Shown here piece after piece: positions 45,037 to 53,504 of a stretch of DNA of 64,000 nucleotides. Source of the stretch: Devosia sp. (GTDB taxonomy: Bacteria; Pseudomonadota; Alphaproteobacteria; Rhizobiales; Devosiaceae); contig JACDQI010000158.1 of the NCBI GenBank assembly GCA_015657675.1, positions 1 to 64,000 of the forward strand, in the 5' to 3' direction. The notes below the pieces were generated by a model that was not told the origin of the DNA, ran no database searches, and was given only the letters and a program-made list of their open reading frames with translations. How positions within the stretch are numbered: position 1 is the first letter of the stretch; each line of letters starts with the position of its first letter. The position numbers and the translations under genes are program-made.

Positions 45037-45519
45037 TCATGACGGCTCTTCCTCAAGGCCCAGGGCGAGCTGGACGCGATGGAGCGCACCGAGCTCTGCC
45101 GGGTGCACCAAGCCGTCGGCGGAGAGCACCCGCGAGCAGGTGGCAGCAACGAGCCGCGCTTCGGCCGGACTGATGGTCGCCCCAGTGATGGCCAGCAGCG
45201 CGGAGCGTTCGGCGGCTGCCGCATCATGCTCGTAGTTGCGCAGGTGTTCGGTGAGTTCAGCGGCCAGGTCGGCCACCGAGAATCCGTCGAGCTGGGCGCT
45301 GGTGGTGAAGGCCTCGATGAGCTTGCGGCGCTCGGCAATGTCCATGCGGCCGTCGGCATGGGCGATGACGGCGGCTGCCGCCACCAATACCCGCAACAGC
45401 TCATCGCCCGGCGCCGCGTCGGCTTCCTGGCGAATCTCGCGCGGGCTCAGCCGGTTGCGCTTGAGCAACAGACCCTCGCGCGAAAAGATGTCGTTCTCGG
45501 TGGTTCTCGATCTTGGCAA
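45037..45519 (-). CDS. TerB-family protein
   Basis: A 160-residue helical protein. LRVLVAAAAVIAHADGRMDI and ERRKLIEAF mark the first half of the TerB fold, and SRVLSADGLVHPAELGALHR its second metal-binding-like loop. TerB domains occur with TerC in metal or stress sensing. The start is a TTG at 45519 with GAGGAG six bases before it. TerC follows, and a TerY-P-like gene set begins about 7 kb away. Confidence 0.83.
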   Translation of the reverse strand: MPRSRTTENDIFSREGLLLKRNRLSPREIRQEADAAPGDELLRVLVAAAAVIAHADGRMDIAERRKLIEAFTTSAQLDGFSVADLAAELTEHLRNYEHDAAAAERSALLAITGATISPAEARLVAATCSRVLSADGLVHPAELGALHRVQLALGLEEEPS

Positions 45520-45729
45520 TTGTCACTCCTCTTTTCCCTTGAGGGTCAGGAGCGGCATTGCGGCCAGGCAGGTCTTCCGGGCCACAACACAGCGGCCGGA
45601 GCCCCCGCGACTGTGATCCGACATCGCGCTGCAGATGGTCTTGCAGCGCCAGAGGGGCCCGGATCACGTCATAAGGAGGTCGGAGGGCCAAAGGGTGGCT
45701 TCAAGGGGCGCGACAGGGAGTCGCGGGGC

Positions 45730-46692
45730 TTAGCGACGACGGCCGCGGCCAGGGGCAACTGGTTGGTTTGAGGTATTCTCGTCCGAGAGCTTCCGCCACC
45801 GCGCCAGCCGTTCCGGATCAAGCGTGCCGGCCTTGACCGCTGCCTGCACGGCGCAACCCGGCTCGTGGGCATGGGTGCAGTCGCGGAAGCGGCAAAGCGG
45901 CGCCAGTTCGGTGATCTCGGCAAAGACCGTGTCGAGGCCTTCTGCCATCTCGCTGACATGCAGCGTACGGATGCCCGGGGTATCGATCACCCAGCCACCC
46001 GCGGCGATAGGGTGCAGCGACCGCGACGTTGTCGTATGCCGGCCCTTGGCGTCGCTCTCGCGAATGCCGCCGGTCAGCTGGCCGGCCGAGCCGGTGAGTG
46101 TATTGACCAGCGTCGATTTGCCGACGCCGGACGAGCCCACCACCGCCACCGTCTGGCCGCTGCCGCACCAATCCGCCAGGGCCTCGGCCGCTGCCGGCGT
46201 GCGCGGATCGACGACAACGATGGGCAGATCGCGCTGCAGGCCTTCAGCCCGGGCACGGTAGTCGGCGGCGTCGGCGGCGGTATCGGCTTTGGTCAGCACC
46301 AGCACCGGCGTGGTGCCGGCCTGATTGGCCAGCGCCAGATAGCGCTCCAGCCGGGCGATGGAAAAATCGGCGTTGCAGGAGGTGACGACAAACAGCGTAT
46401 CGATGTTGGCGCCGCCCAATTGCTGGCTGCCATCGCCGAGGCGGCGGGCGAGCAGCGTCCGGCGCTCCAGCCGCCGCGCCACCAGCCGGGTCAGCGGATC
46501 GACCAGCACCCAGTCGCCCACGGCGTAGTCGCCAGTCTGGGTTTTTGGGGGCAGCGCCACTTCGGCGGGTCCCTCGGCATCGACGCCGCCGAGCCGCGCG
46601 CGGTGCACCGAGACGATGCGGACCGCCGCCAGCCCGGCCTCATCGGCATAAAGCTGGTCGGCAAAGAAGTCCGACCAGCCGAGCCCGGCCAA
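45730..46692 (-). CDS. rsgA: ribosome small-subunit-dependent GTPase RsgA
   Basis: A 320-residue circularly permuted GTPase that helps mature the 30S subunit. G4 (VLVLTKAD) precedes G1 (GSSGVGKSTLVN), and G3 is DTPGIR, the permuted order typical of RsgA. The N-terminal OB fold and the C-terminal zinc motif CRFRDCTHAHEPGC are present. The start is probably TTG at 46692; a start a few codons upstream cannot be ruled out. Confidence 0.9.
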   Translation of the reverse strand: MAGLGWSDFFADQLYADEAGLAAVRIVSVHRARLGGVDAEGPAEVALPPKTQTGDYAVGDWVLVDPLTRLVARRLERRTLLARRLGDGSQQLGGANIDTLFVVTSCNADFSIARLERYLALANQAGTTPVLVLTKADTAADAADYRARAEGLQRDLPIVVVDPRTPAAAEALADWCGSGQTVAVVGSSGVGKSTLVNTLTGSAGQLTGGIRESDAKGRHTTTSRSLHPIAAGGWVIDTPGIRTLHVSEMAEGLDTVFAEITELAPLCRFRDCTHAHEPGCAVQAAVKAGTLDPERLARWRKLSDENTSNQPVAPGRGRRR

Positions 46693-46731
46693 TATCGCCG
46701 CGCCGTTCAGAGGCCGGCCTCGATCTTGGCG

Positions 46732-46881
46732 TTACGCATCATCGCCCGGGACATCCGGGGTGGCGGCAGGCGCATCGGCCTCGGCGGCCTTCAGCTTTTC
46801 TTCGGCCTTGGCAGCATTCTTGAGCTGCTTCAGCCGATCGCGCTCCCGGCGTTCGAAATCATAGTTCGGCTTGCGAGCCAT
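46732..46881 (-). CDS. small charged helical protein
   Basis: A 49-residue protein, MARKPNYDFERRERDRLKQL followed by an Ala/Glu/Lys-rich helix. Proteins beginning with this motif recur in Alphaproteobacteria without known function. GAGGAAAGG lies upstream of the ATG at 46881. It precedes rsgA with a 39-base gap, so the two may share a message. Confidence 0.62.
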   Translation of the reverse strand: MARKPNYDFERRERDRLKQLKNAAKAEEKLKAAEADAPAATPDVPGDDA

Positions 46882-46958
46882 GGGCGTGACCTTTCCTCAA
46901 AGTCTGGTTCTGGTCGCCTTGGCGGCAGAAGGCAAGTAAAGATCAGGGCGACCTACGC

Positions 46959-48194
46959 TCAGCGCATCGCAAGCTGGTCGCGTCGCGCCACGAGGAAGGT
47001 CCTGTCCGGCTCGAACTGGGTAAGGGCAATGGCCCGATCATAGGCGCACCGCGCCCCGGCAGGATTGCTGGTGCGGCTCAGCAGCTCTGCCCGTGCCGCG
47101 TGAAAAGGCTGGTAGCCCTCCAGAGCGGTCTCCAGCCGATCGATTTCGGCCAGGGCAACATCAAGGGCGCCGATCTCGGCCAGTGCCACGGCCCGATTGA
47201 GGCGCACCACATCGGTGGGCTCGAGCTGCAGCAGTTCGTTGTAGAGCAGGGCAATCTGCGGCCAGTCGGCGCTCTCGCCCTCGCAATGGCAGGCGGCGAT
47301 TGCGGCCTTGAGCTGGTAGGGTCCGGTGCTGCGCCGCGCCAGGGCCTGCTCGAGCAACGCTACCCCGGCGACAATCTCGTCCCGCCGCCAGAGCCCACGA
47401 TCCTGATCCCCCAGCGCAACGCTTGCACCGGTATGTGGGTCGAGCCGCGCAAAGCGCCGCGCGTGGCTGATCATCAGCAGCGCCAGGCAACCTTCGATTT
47501 CGGCGTCTGCTGGGTGCAGTCGATTGAGCAGGCGGCAGAGAAAGATCGCTTCTTCGGCCAGGTCCTTGCCGCCGACGGGCCCGGCATTATAGCCGGCCGT
47601 AAAGATCAGGTAGATCACAGAGAGCACCGATTCGAGGCGTTCGGGCCAGATGTCGATATCGGGCACCGCATAGGGAATGCCCGAGGCGGCGATCTTGGCC
47701 TTGGCGCGCGACAGGCGCTGGCCGAGGGTGGTTTCCTGATCGAGGAAGATTTCGGCGATCTGCGCCGTCGAGAGCCCGCCGAGCGTCCGCAGCGTCAGGG
47801 CGACCTGCGACTTCTTTTCAAGCGCTGGGTGGCAGCAGGTAAAAATCAGGCGCAGGCGCTCGTCGGGGATACTCTCGGCGTCGGTTTCGGCGGCTTCTTC
47901 ACCAGAGAGCACGATCAGGCTTTCCTTTGCGCGATCATGGGTCTTGCGGCTGCGGATGCGGTCGAGCGCCTTGCGGTAAGCCACCTGCAGCAACCAACCC
48001 TGGGGGGAGGCCGGAATACCCGAGCGGCTCCAGTGCGTGACGGCGGCCAGCATGGCGTCCTGCAGAACGTCTTCGGCCAGCTGAAAGTCCCGCAAACGCG
48101 AGATGAGGGCGGCAATGAGCCGCCCCCGGTCGTCGCGTGCCAGCGTGTTGAGAGCCTTGGTGACAGCGACGGCGCCGGAGGCGGGGGAAGTCAT
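46959..48194 (-). CDS. ECF42-type sigma factor with C-terminal TPR-like extension
   Basis: A 411-residue protein. The sigma-2 region (about 20-90; LIAALISRLRDFQLAEDVLQ, then GWLLQVAYRKALDRIRSRK) and sigma-4 region (about 130-185; LTLRTLGGLSTAQIAEIFLD) are followed by about 220 residues with TPR-like repeats. FTCCHPAL is a group hallmark. The ECF42 group lacks an anti-sigma factor, is linked to YCII/DGPF proteins as here, and appears to rely on the C-terminal extension for control. A promoter of ECF42 type precedes the operon. Confidence 0.9.
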   Translation of the reverse strand: MTSPASGAVAVTKALNTLARDDRGRLIAALISRLRDFQLAEDVLQDAMLAAVTHWSRSGIPASPQGWLLQVAYRKALDRIRSRKTHDRAKESLIVLSGEEAAETDAESIPDERLRLIFTCCHPALEKKSQVALTLRTLGGLSTAQIAEIFLDQETTLGQRLSRAKAKIAASGIPYAVPDIDIWPERLESVLSVIYLIFTAGYNAGPVGGKDLAEEAIFLCRLLNRLHPADAEIEGCLALLMISHARRFARLDPHTGASVALGDQDRGLWRRDEIVAGVALLEQALARRSTGPYQLKAAIAACHCEGESADWPQIALLYNELLQLEPTDVVRLNRAVALAEIGALDVALAEIDRLETALEGYQPFHAARAELLSRTSNPAGARCAYDRAIALTQFEPDRTFLVARRDQLAMR

Positions 48195-48211
48195 GGGAGA
48201 ACCCTGTTCAA

Positions 48212-48571
48212 TCAGCCTGCTGGGTTGTAGTCCATCAGCGGCCGGACCTCGATAGTGCCAAAGTTTGCCGAGGGAATATCGGCGGCATAACGAAGCGCTG
48301 CATCGAGGTCGGGGACATCCACGATGTAGTAGCCGCCCAGATGCTCCTTGGTGTCGGCGAACGGGCCATCCATGGTTTCGACCTTGCCGGCCTTGCGGCG
48401 CAGCGACGTTGCCGTCTCGATACCCTTGAGCCCTTCACCGGCGACCAGCACGCCATCGGCATTCATCCGGGTGTTGAGCTCGAAGAAGCCGCCCATCATC
48501 TGCTTGAAGTCTTCGGTGCCATAGGCCGGCTCGCGGGTCGGGTCGTTGTAGATCAACAGCATGTACTTCAT
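48212..48571 (-). CDS. YCII/DGPF-domain protein
   Basis: A 119-residue protein with the YCII fold. MKYMLLIYNDP, GVLVAGEGLKG and the eponymous DGPF in ETMDGPFADTKEHLGGYYIV are clear. DGPF proteins are encoded next to ECF42 sigma factors in many phyla and are targets or partners of that system. AAAGGATTG precedes the ATG. It lies 17 bases upstream of the sigma factor gene. Confidence 0.9.
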   Translation of the reverse strand: MKYMLLIYNDPTREPAYGTEDFKQMMGGFFELNTRMNADGVLVAGEGLKGIETATSLRRKAGKVETMDGPFADTKEHLGGYYIVDVPDLDAALRYAADIPSANFGTIEVRPLMDYNPAG

Positions 48572-48605
48572 TTTTCAATCCTTTCAGGGGTTTAGGGGTG
48601 TGAGA

Positions 48606-48998
48606 TCACCAGCCCAGCACGATGCGGGCGAGGGCGACGAGGAGCGAGAGCATGGCGAGAAGGTTGGCGGTGTTGCCGACATAGCGCAGCGGATGGGCAC
48701 CATTGTCGATCTTGAGCCCGAAGGGATGGACGAGGCGACCGATGACAACGAGGGCGCCCGTGACATGCAACCAAAGGCCCGGCGTGCCCTGGGCTTCGGC
48801 CAGCACCATCAGGATCAGGGTGAAGGGCACCCATTCAATGAAATTGCCGTGCTGGCGGATCCGGAGCAGCAGCTGCGGATTGCCGCCATCGCCGATCGAC
48901 TGCTTTAGTTCAGCCCGCACCATGGTGATGCGCATCCAGAGCGGCGCCCAGATCAGGATCAGCGGGAGGGCGTAGAGAGTGGTGATGGAGAGGGTCAT
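48606..48998 (-). CDS. MAPEG-family membrane protein
   Basis: A 130-residue protein with four membrane helices. RITMVRAELKQSIGDGGNPQ and IRQHGNFIEWVPFTLILM match the MAPEG group (microsomal glutathione-transferase-like). A detoxifying role against oxidised lipids or electrophiles would suit an ECF stress operon, but this is inference. It is the first gene after the ECF-type promoter. Confidence 0.85.
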   Translation of the reverse strand: MTLSITTLYALPLILIWAPLWMRITMVRAELKQSIGDGGNPQLLLRIRQHGNFIEWVPFTLILMVLAEAQGTPGLWLHVTGALVVIGRLVHPFGLKIDNGAHPLRYVGNTANLLAMLSLLVALARIVLGW

Positions 48999-49034
48999 TT
49001 GACGCAGCGTCCTTTCGTGTTGCTATGACCCAAG

Positions 49035-49061
49035 GACGCCATCGGTTTGCCGTTCTCGACA
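49035..49061 (-). promoter_or_regulatory. ECF42-type promoter
   Basis: On the minus strand TGTCGA (49061-49056), 17 bases, then CGTC (49038-49035). These are the -35 and -10 signatures reported for ECF42 targets. The MAPEG ATG is 37 bases further on. Confidence 0.65.
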
Positions 49062-49146
49062 TGGCCCAAAAGATTTTTTAATTTATTTTTTGGGCGCAAA
49101 GGGCGCAGGCGGGTATGCCACCACCGGCGCTACTACGATATTTATT

Positions 49147-49157
49147 GCTCACTGAGC
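49147..49157. promoter_or_regulatory. palindromic operator GCTCACTGAGC, site 1
   Basis: TTTATT-GCTCACTGAGC-TAT, about 70 bases before the TPR-protein start. It is one of six copies in the 49-61 kb region. Confidence 0.7.
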
Positions 49158-49225
49158 TATCAGAAACTACTCTGAGGTGCGTGCGCCTGTTTGGGCCGTC
49201 GCGATCAGGTGGGGACGGCACGGTG

Positions 49226-50849
49226 ATGATAAAGGTGCGGGCCAGCAGAGCTACTGCCAAGCAAGCACTGGCTGCACTAGACCGCAAACAGCGGGTTGCA
49301 GCTCATGCCGTCGACGGCACCGGCGCACTCGAGCTCAGCCTCTCGCCGATGGCCCGACTGATCCAGCTCTTTGAGAGCAAGATCCGGCATATCCGTTCCA
49401 TCGTGATGAATCTGCTGCTCGTTACGGCTATTGCGGTGGTGGTGCCCATTCTCGCGAGCGAGTTGTTCGGGTCGCGCGTGACCATCGAAAAGATCGATGT
49501 GCCCGAAAGCATGGAGCAGATCGGCCTCTCGGGCACAGTGGTGGCAAACCGGCTTTGGGACGCCTGGTCGGACTTGACCACCAATGTCGCCATCGCGAAG
49601 AAGGCGCAGAATGTCACGCCAAGCTCGCAGCGGATCGAGTTTTCGATTCCTGACTCGGGCATCTCCTTTGAGTCCCTGATCCACCACGTCCGGGCCTTCT
49701 TCGGTCGGTCCGATATCCGGATCGTCGGGGAGATGGTCTGTGAAGCCGAGCCCTGCGCGCGAAAGACCATGGCGCTGCGCTTGCGGGTGCTCGACGGCAA
49801 AGCGCATGTCATTCAGCTCGCGGCCATCGGCAATGAGCCCGAAGAACTGTACTATCGGCGCGCCATGTCTGAGGTGCTGATGGTGACCGATCCGGTGCGC
49901 GGCATCCTGGCGCTCCGCGACAATGATCAGGAACGGGCGATCGCTGAATTGCGCCGGCTGGTCCGCGACAGGCATGCCGATAGCGCCTGGGCGCTCACCT
50001 TTGCGGGAATCATGCTGACCAACCGGGGTGACTTTGCTGCAGCGCGTGCCAGCCTGGATCAGGCCCTTGCACTGCAGCCGCGCCTGTCTATCGCCCTGAT
50101 CAGTCGCGCTGCCGCCGAGGCCGGAGAAGGCGAGCTCGATCGCGCCATGGCGACAATTGAGCAAGCGATCGCCATCGACCCAAAAGATGGACGTGCCTTC
50201 ATGCGGAGGGCCGAGATTGAAGAACGACGGGGTGAGCGCGCAGCGGCGATCAAGAGCTACCGGACTGCCGCGACCTTGCTGCCCAATGCTCCCGAGCCGC
50301 TCTTTGGTCAGGCAACCATGCACTATCGTTCGGGCGCCTATGCGGAGGCGCGTACCGCCTATTCCGAGGCAATCGAGATTGACCCCAATTTTGTAGATGC
50401 CGGACCGGCTGGCGCTGCTTGCCCTCCTGGAGATGAACTTTGCCGAGATGGCCCGCCAGTATGGCGAGGTTGTCCGGCTCCGCCCGGATGACGCGGATGC
50501 CTATGCCCAGCTGGCTTATGCCCTGGGCGCCGAGAACCGACTGCCAGAGGCCGTCGATGCCTATCGCCGGGCCGTGGCACTTGCCCCGCAGCAGGCCAGC
50601 TACGCGCAGGGACTGGGTACAGCGCTGAGCCGGCAGGGGGATCAACGCGCGGCCCTTGAGGCATTCGAAGCTGCCCAGCGCCTCGATCCTGAACTCGACG
50701 GCATCTGGTTCGAGATCGGCGACACGCTGCGGGCCCTCGATCGCCAGGCTGAGGCGCATCAGGCGTTCCAGAAATACCTCACGCTCGAACCCGACGGGAC
50801 CATGGCCGACTTCGCCCGGACCCACCTTGCCCAGGAGGCCTCCCCATGA
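49226..50849 (+). pseudogene. membrane-anchored TPR protein, one frame break
   Basis: A protein of about 540 residues. A polar N-terminus of about 55 residues is followed by a membrane helix (about 57-78; VMNLLLVTAIAVVVPILASE), a region I do not recognise, and from about residue 250 a series of TPR units (for example FAGIMLTNRGDFAAARASLD; YRSGAYAEARTAYSEAIEID; AYAQLAYALGAENRLPEAVD). The frame slips near 50391-50397. Unlike the other breaks here, one extra base or two lost bases are needed. I start at the ATG at 49226, downstream of the operator; an open frame reaching up to 49115 would run through that site. TPR proteins of this kind act as scaffolds. The stop overlaps the start of the next gene. 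Confidence 0.7.
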
Positions 50850-51334
50850 CGTTACTGCCCGCTGCCAAGTCAGCGCTGACCCTGATCGGCGCGATCGGTT
50901 TTTCCGCAACAGCTTTTGCCCAGGGGCTGGATGAGTTGCCGCCCGATGTCGAAGCTGTCGCGGCCGAGTATGTCCAGCAATGCAAAGTCGCGGGCGGTCA
51001 GCCCGATTTCAACCCGCTCGACTATGTGACGCTGGTGTTTTTCGGCAAGGACTGGAGTGCAGGCGGCGCCGAGTCCTACATCGTCGACACGTCGGCACTC
51101 GCCTGCGTCGGAGCCTCGGCAAGGCCAGCTTGCGAGGGGGGCTCGTGTATCGTGGCGGTGCTCAATCCACGCGGCAAAGATCGCTTCGTGGTCGACTTCG
51201 AGGGGCCCGCAGCGAGTTGGCGGCTGCTCGGACCCAACGCGGCGGAGCGTGGCCCCGAAGTCGATATCGAGATCACTGGTGGCGCGGGTCCGCAGCGCTA
51301 CCGCATTACCGGCCGTGGCATGCAGCCTTATTGA
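50846..51334 (+). CDS. small secreted protein of unknown function
   Basis: A 162-residue protein with a signal peptide (LTLIGAIGFSATAFAQG, cleavage after AFA). The mature part has four cysteines (VQQCKVAGG; SALACVGASARPACEGGSC) and ends with a beta-rich region. I see no family motif. The ATG overlaps the TPR-protein stop (ATGA), so it belongs to the same unit. Confidence 0.65.
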   Translation: MTLLPAAKSALTLIGAIGFSATAFAQGLDELPPDVEAVAAEYVQQCKVAGGQPDFNPLDYVTLVFFGKDWSAGGAESYIVDTSALACVGASARPACEGGSCIVAVLNPRGKDRFVVDFEGPAASWRLLGPNAAERGPEVDIEITGGAGPQRYRITGRGMQPY

Positions 51335-51343
51335 TGGGCTGGC

Positions 51344-51703
51344 CTAGACCAGTGCAACGCGCTGCGGCGATTGCGGGTCATAGGCAAGCGCCACCGCACT
51401 GCCTTCCTTGTATTTTTGCCGCGCTGTGGCGAGCACGTCCTCCCGCTTGAACGAGGAGAGGGCGGCAACTGGAATACGGCTGGCCTGATAGCTTGTCCCG
51501 CCCACCTGGTAGCTGACGGTGAGCATCGGAAAGTAGTCGGTGGCGCCGCTGCTGGTCTCGCGCTCGCCCAATTCGAGCGCGGCAATCGTGCCGGTGACAC
51601 GCGGCCATTGCGTCTTGACTGCATTGCGCCGACGCAGCGCAACCACGACGAGAGCAATGACGCCGACGAGAACCAGGAGCAAGGTGAGGGCTGTCGAGTC
51701 CAT
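51344..51703 (-). CDS. DUF3592 membrane protein
   Basis: A 119-residue protein with one N-terminal helix (LTLLLVLVGVIALVVVALRR) and a DUF3592 domain: WPRVTGTIAALE, YFPMLTVSYQVGGTSYQASR and VALAYDPQSPQRVAL. AAGGATC precedes the ATG. It is 24 bases after the preceding gene on the same strand and is probably the last gene of the kinase-phosphatase operon. Confidence 0.75.
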   Translation of the reverse strand: MDSTALTLLLVLVGVIALVVVALRRRNAVKTQWPRVTGTIAALELGERETSSGATDYFPMLTVSYQVGGTSYQASRIPVAALSSFKREDVLATARQKYKEGSAVALAYDPQSPQRVALV

Positions 51704-51727
51704 TGGCGGATCCTTTGAGTTGTGCCG

Positions 51728-52786
51728 CTAGCGGGGCTGCGTGGATGGGGGGCGACTGTCGGGACTGGCTGCGGACGTCCGCTCTGCCGGGGTCACGAGG
51801 CGACGCAGCAGGCTGGCGCCGGGGGCGGCAAGCAACGCGCCACAGGCCAGGGCAGACCCCACCCTGAGCGCAAACACCAGAGCCAGCTCTCCCCCCATCA
51901 CATTGCTGTAGTAGAAGACGTCGAGCACCAGCCAGACGACAAGGAAATCGCCTGTGATGGCTGCGCAGCTTGCCACCATGGCGAGCAGTGGACCGCGATC
52001 GAGCCTGCGCAAGAGCAGCAGGCTGAGTGCCAGCGCGCTGCCGGAGCCCAGCCGCAAATAGAGCGCCGCGAGCTCACCCGAGAGGACCAATTCAATGCCG
52101 CCCGACAGCAGCGAGATCACCAGGGCGGCAATGGGGCTGCGCAGCGCGAGTCCAACGATCAGCGGCACAAGGACGGTAACGCCCACAGTGGCGTGACCAA
52201 TGATAAGCGCATCGTCGGATGCCGCGCGCCAGGCGAATACCGAAAACCAGGAGAGGGTGTTCACGCTCGAGATTATGCTGCCGACCAGCACGCACACCAG
52301 CCAAGCCACCGGGGGTGACTTCGCGGCCGGCGCGGTGACGGGCGTCTGGACCCACTGGGCAACGATCGGCGCTGCGGCTGCGGAGGCGGTGGAGCTGGGC
52401 GGCGGCGGTTGGACTTCACTTTTCTTGATCACTGCGGCGGCAAGCGGAGGAGCGGTCGCCGTCACTATGCCCGTCGCCAGTTCGGCGATCAGCTCGATCG
52501 CCCAGGCAGCGAGTTCGCGCTGCAGACCCAGATCCGTCTCGAGCCGTGATGTCAGCCTCGCCTGCTCGAAGCTCAGTTGATCGCGCGGCGCGGCAACCAA
52601 ATTGGCAAATGCTCCGATGGCGAGGGCCTCGCCAAGCACCCGAATCTCGCGCCGCGCCAGCGGGGCGTGGTCGGCGAGCAAGGCGGCAAACCGCCTGCGG
52701 TCGGACACGATCGCGGGTCCGCCATGCCGCGCCAGGATCAGCCGCGCCGCACTGGCAACGTCACTGCGGGACTGGTCCCTTTCCAT
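51728..52786 (-). CDS. multi-helix membrane protein of the kinase-phosphatase operon
   Basis: A 352-residue protein. The soluble N-terminal half (about 1-135; RLILARHGGPAIVSDRRRFA; LLADHAPLARREIRVLGEAL) is followed by a Pro-rich linker with VQPPPPSS and about six membrane helices. I do not recognise the family. It starts 4 bases after the VWA-protein stop. Its N-terminal helical part may contact the soluble signalling proteins; this is inference from position only. Confidence 0.65.
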   Translation of the reverse strand: MERDQSRSDVASAARLILARHGGPAIVSDRRRFAALLADHAPLARREIRVLGEALAIGAFANLVAAPRDQLSFEQARLTSRLETDLGLQRELAAWAIELIAELATGIVTATAPPLAAAVIKKSEVQPPPPSSTASAAAAPIVAQWVQTPVTAPAAKSPPVAWLVCVLVGSIISSVNTLSWFSVFAWRAASDDALIIGHATVGVTVLVPLIVGLALRSPIAALVISLLSGGIELVLSGELAALYLRLGSGSALALSLLLLRRLDRGPLLAMVASCAAITGDFLVVWLVLDVFYYSNVMGGELALVFALRVGSALACGALLAAPGASLLRRLVTPAERTSAASPDSRPPSTQPR

Positions 52787-52790
52787 GCGC

Positions 52791-53492
52791 TTACCAGACC
52801 AGTTCGCCGGTAGCGTCGGCCTGCGAAACGGCCTCGCGCGCGAGTTCGGCGACGGCGCCGCCTTCAATCGTAAGCGGCGACGAGACGGTCTTGACCGGCG
52901 CTGTCGTCGCCCAGCGGATGCGATTGGTCAACTCCTGGGCATTGTGCGCCTGCAGCACTTTGAATTCGGGGTGCGCGATGAAGGCGTCGAGGACATCGAG
53001 GTCGGCATCGCTGCCGATGGCGACGGCGATGCGGACGCTCTTTTTGCCGTAGGGGCTGGCGAGGAGCGCTGCCAGGCCACCGGCAAAATCGTCAGTGGGT
53101 TGGCCATCGGAGACCAGAACGATCACCGGCGGCAATTGCCGGCCGGGCATGTTCTCGGGGTTGAGCACGGAGGCAGCGAGCAGCAGGGCTGTTCCGAGGT
53201 GCGTCTCACCACCAGCGGTCAGATCGCTCCACTGCAGCGCATCGACGGGTACGGGCGTGCCGATATGCCAGTCGGCCCCGTCGCCAAAGCGCAGGACCCG
53301 GACCATGACCTGGGTTTCGGCATTGTCGGCTGCCGCTTCGCGCATGGCCGGGAGGGCTGCGGCCATGGCGTGGTTGAGCGAAGCAATCTTGTCGCCGGAC
53401 ATGGAGCCTGAACAGTCCGCGATCAAAATGAAGTGGAGCTGGCGGCGGGCAATGCCCAGGGCACTCAGTCCGTTGAGGTCGTTGGTCGTCAT
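52791..53492 (-). CDS. VWA-domain protein, TerY-like
   Basis: A 233-residue protein that is almost entirely a von Willebrand A domain. The metal-ion site is complete: DCSGSMSGDK (DxSxS), the Thr in GGETHLGTALL and the Asp in VLVSDGQPTDD. In TerY-P-type systems a VWA protein of this size accompanies a PP2C phosphatase and a kinase, as here. It lies 12 bases after the PrsW-like gene and probably acts as a metal-dependent adaptor. Confidence 0.85.
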   Translation of the reverse strand: MTTNDLNGLSALGIARRQLHFILIADCSGSMSGDKIASLNHAMAAALPAMREAAADNAETQVMVRVLRFGDGADWHIGTPVPVDALQWSDLTAGGETHLGTALLLAASVLNPENMPGRQLPPVIVLVSDGQPTDDFAGGLAALLASPYGKKSVRIAVAIGSDADLDVLDAFIAHPEFKVLQAHNAQELTNRIRWATTAPVKTVSSPLTIEGGAVAELAREAVSQADATGELVW

Positions 53493-53504
53493 GACACGCT
53501 CCGA

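Noticed and set aside
49115-49225. Upstream extension of the TPR protein
   Set aside because: The open frame there would cover the operator at 49147; a ribosome binding site and start occur at 49215-49228.
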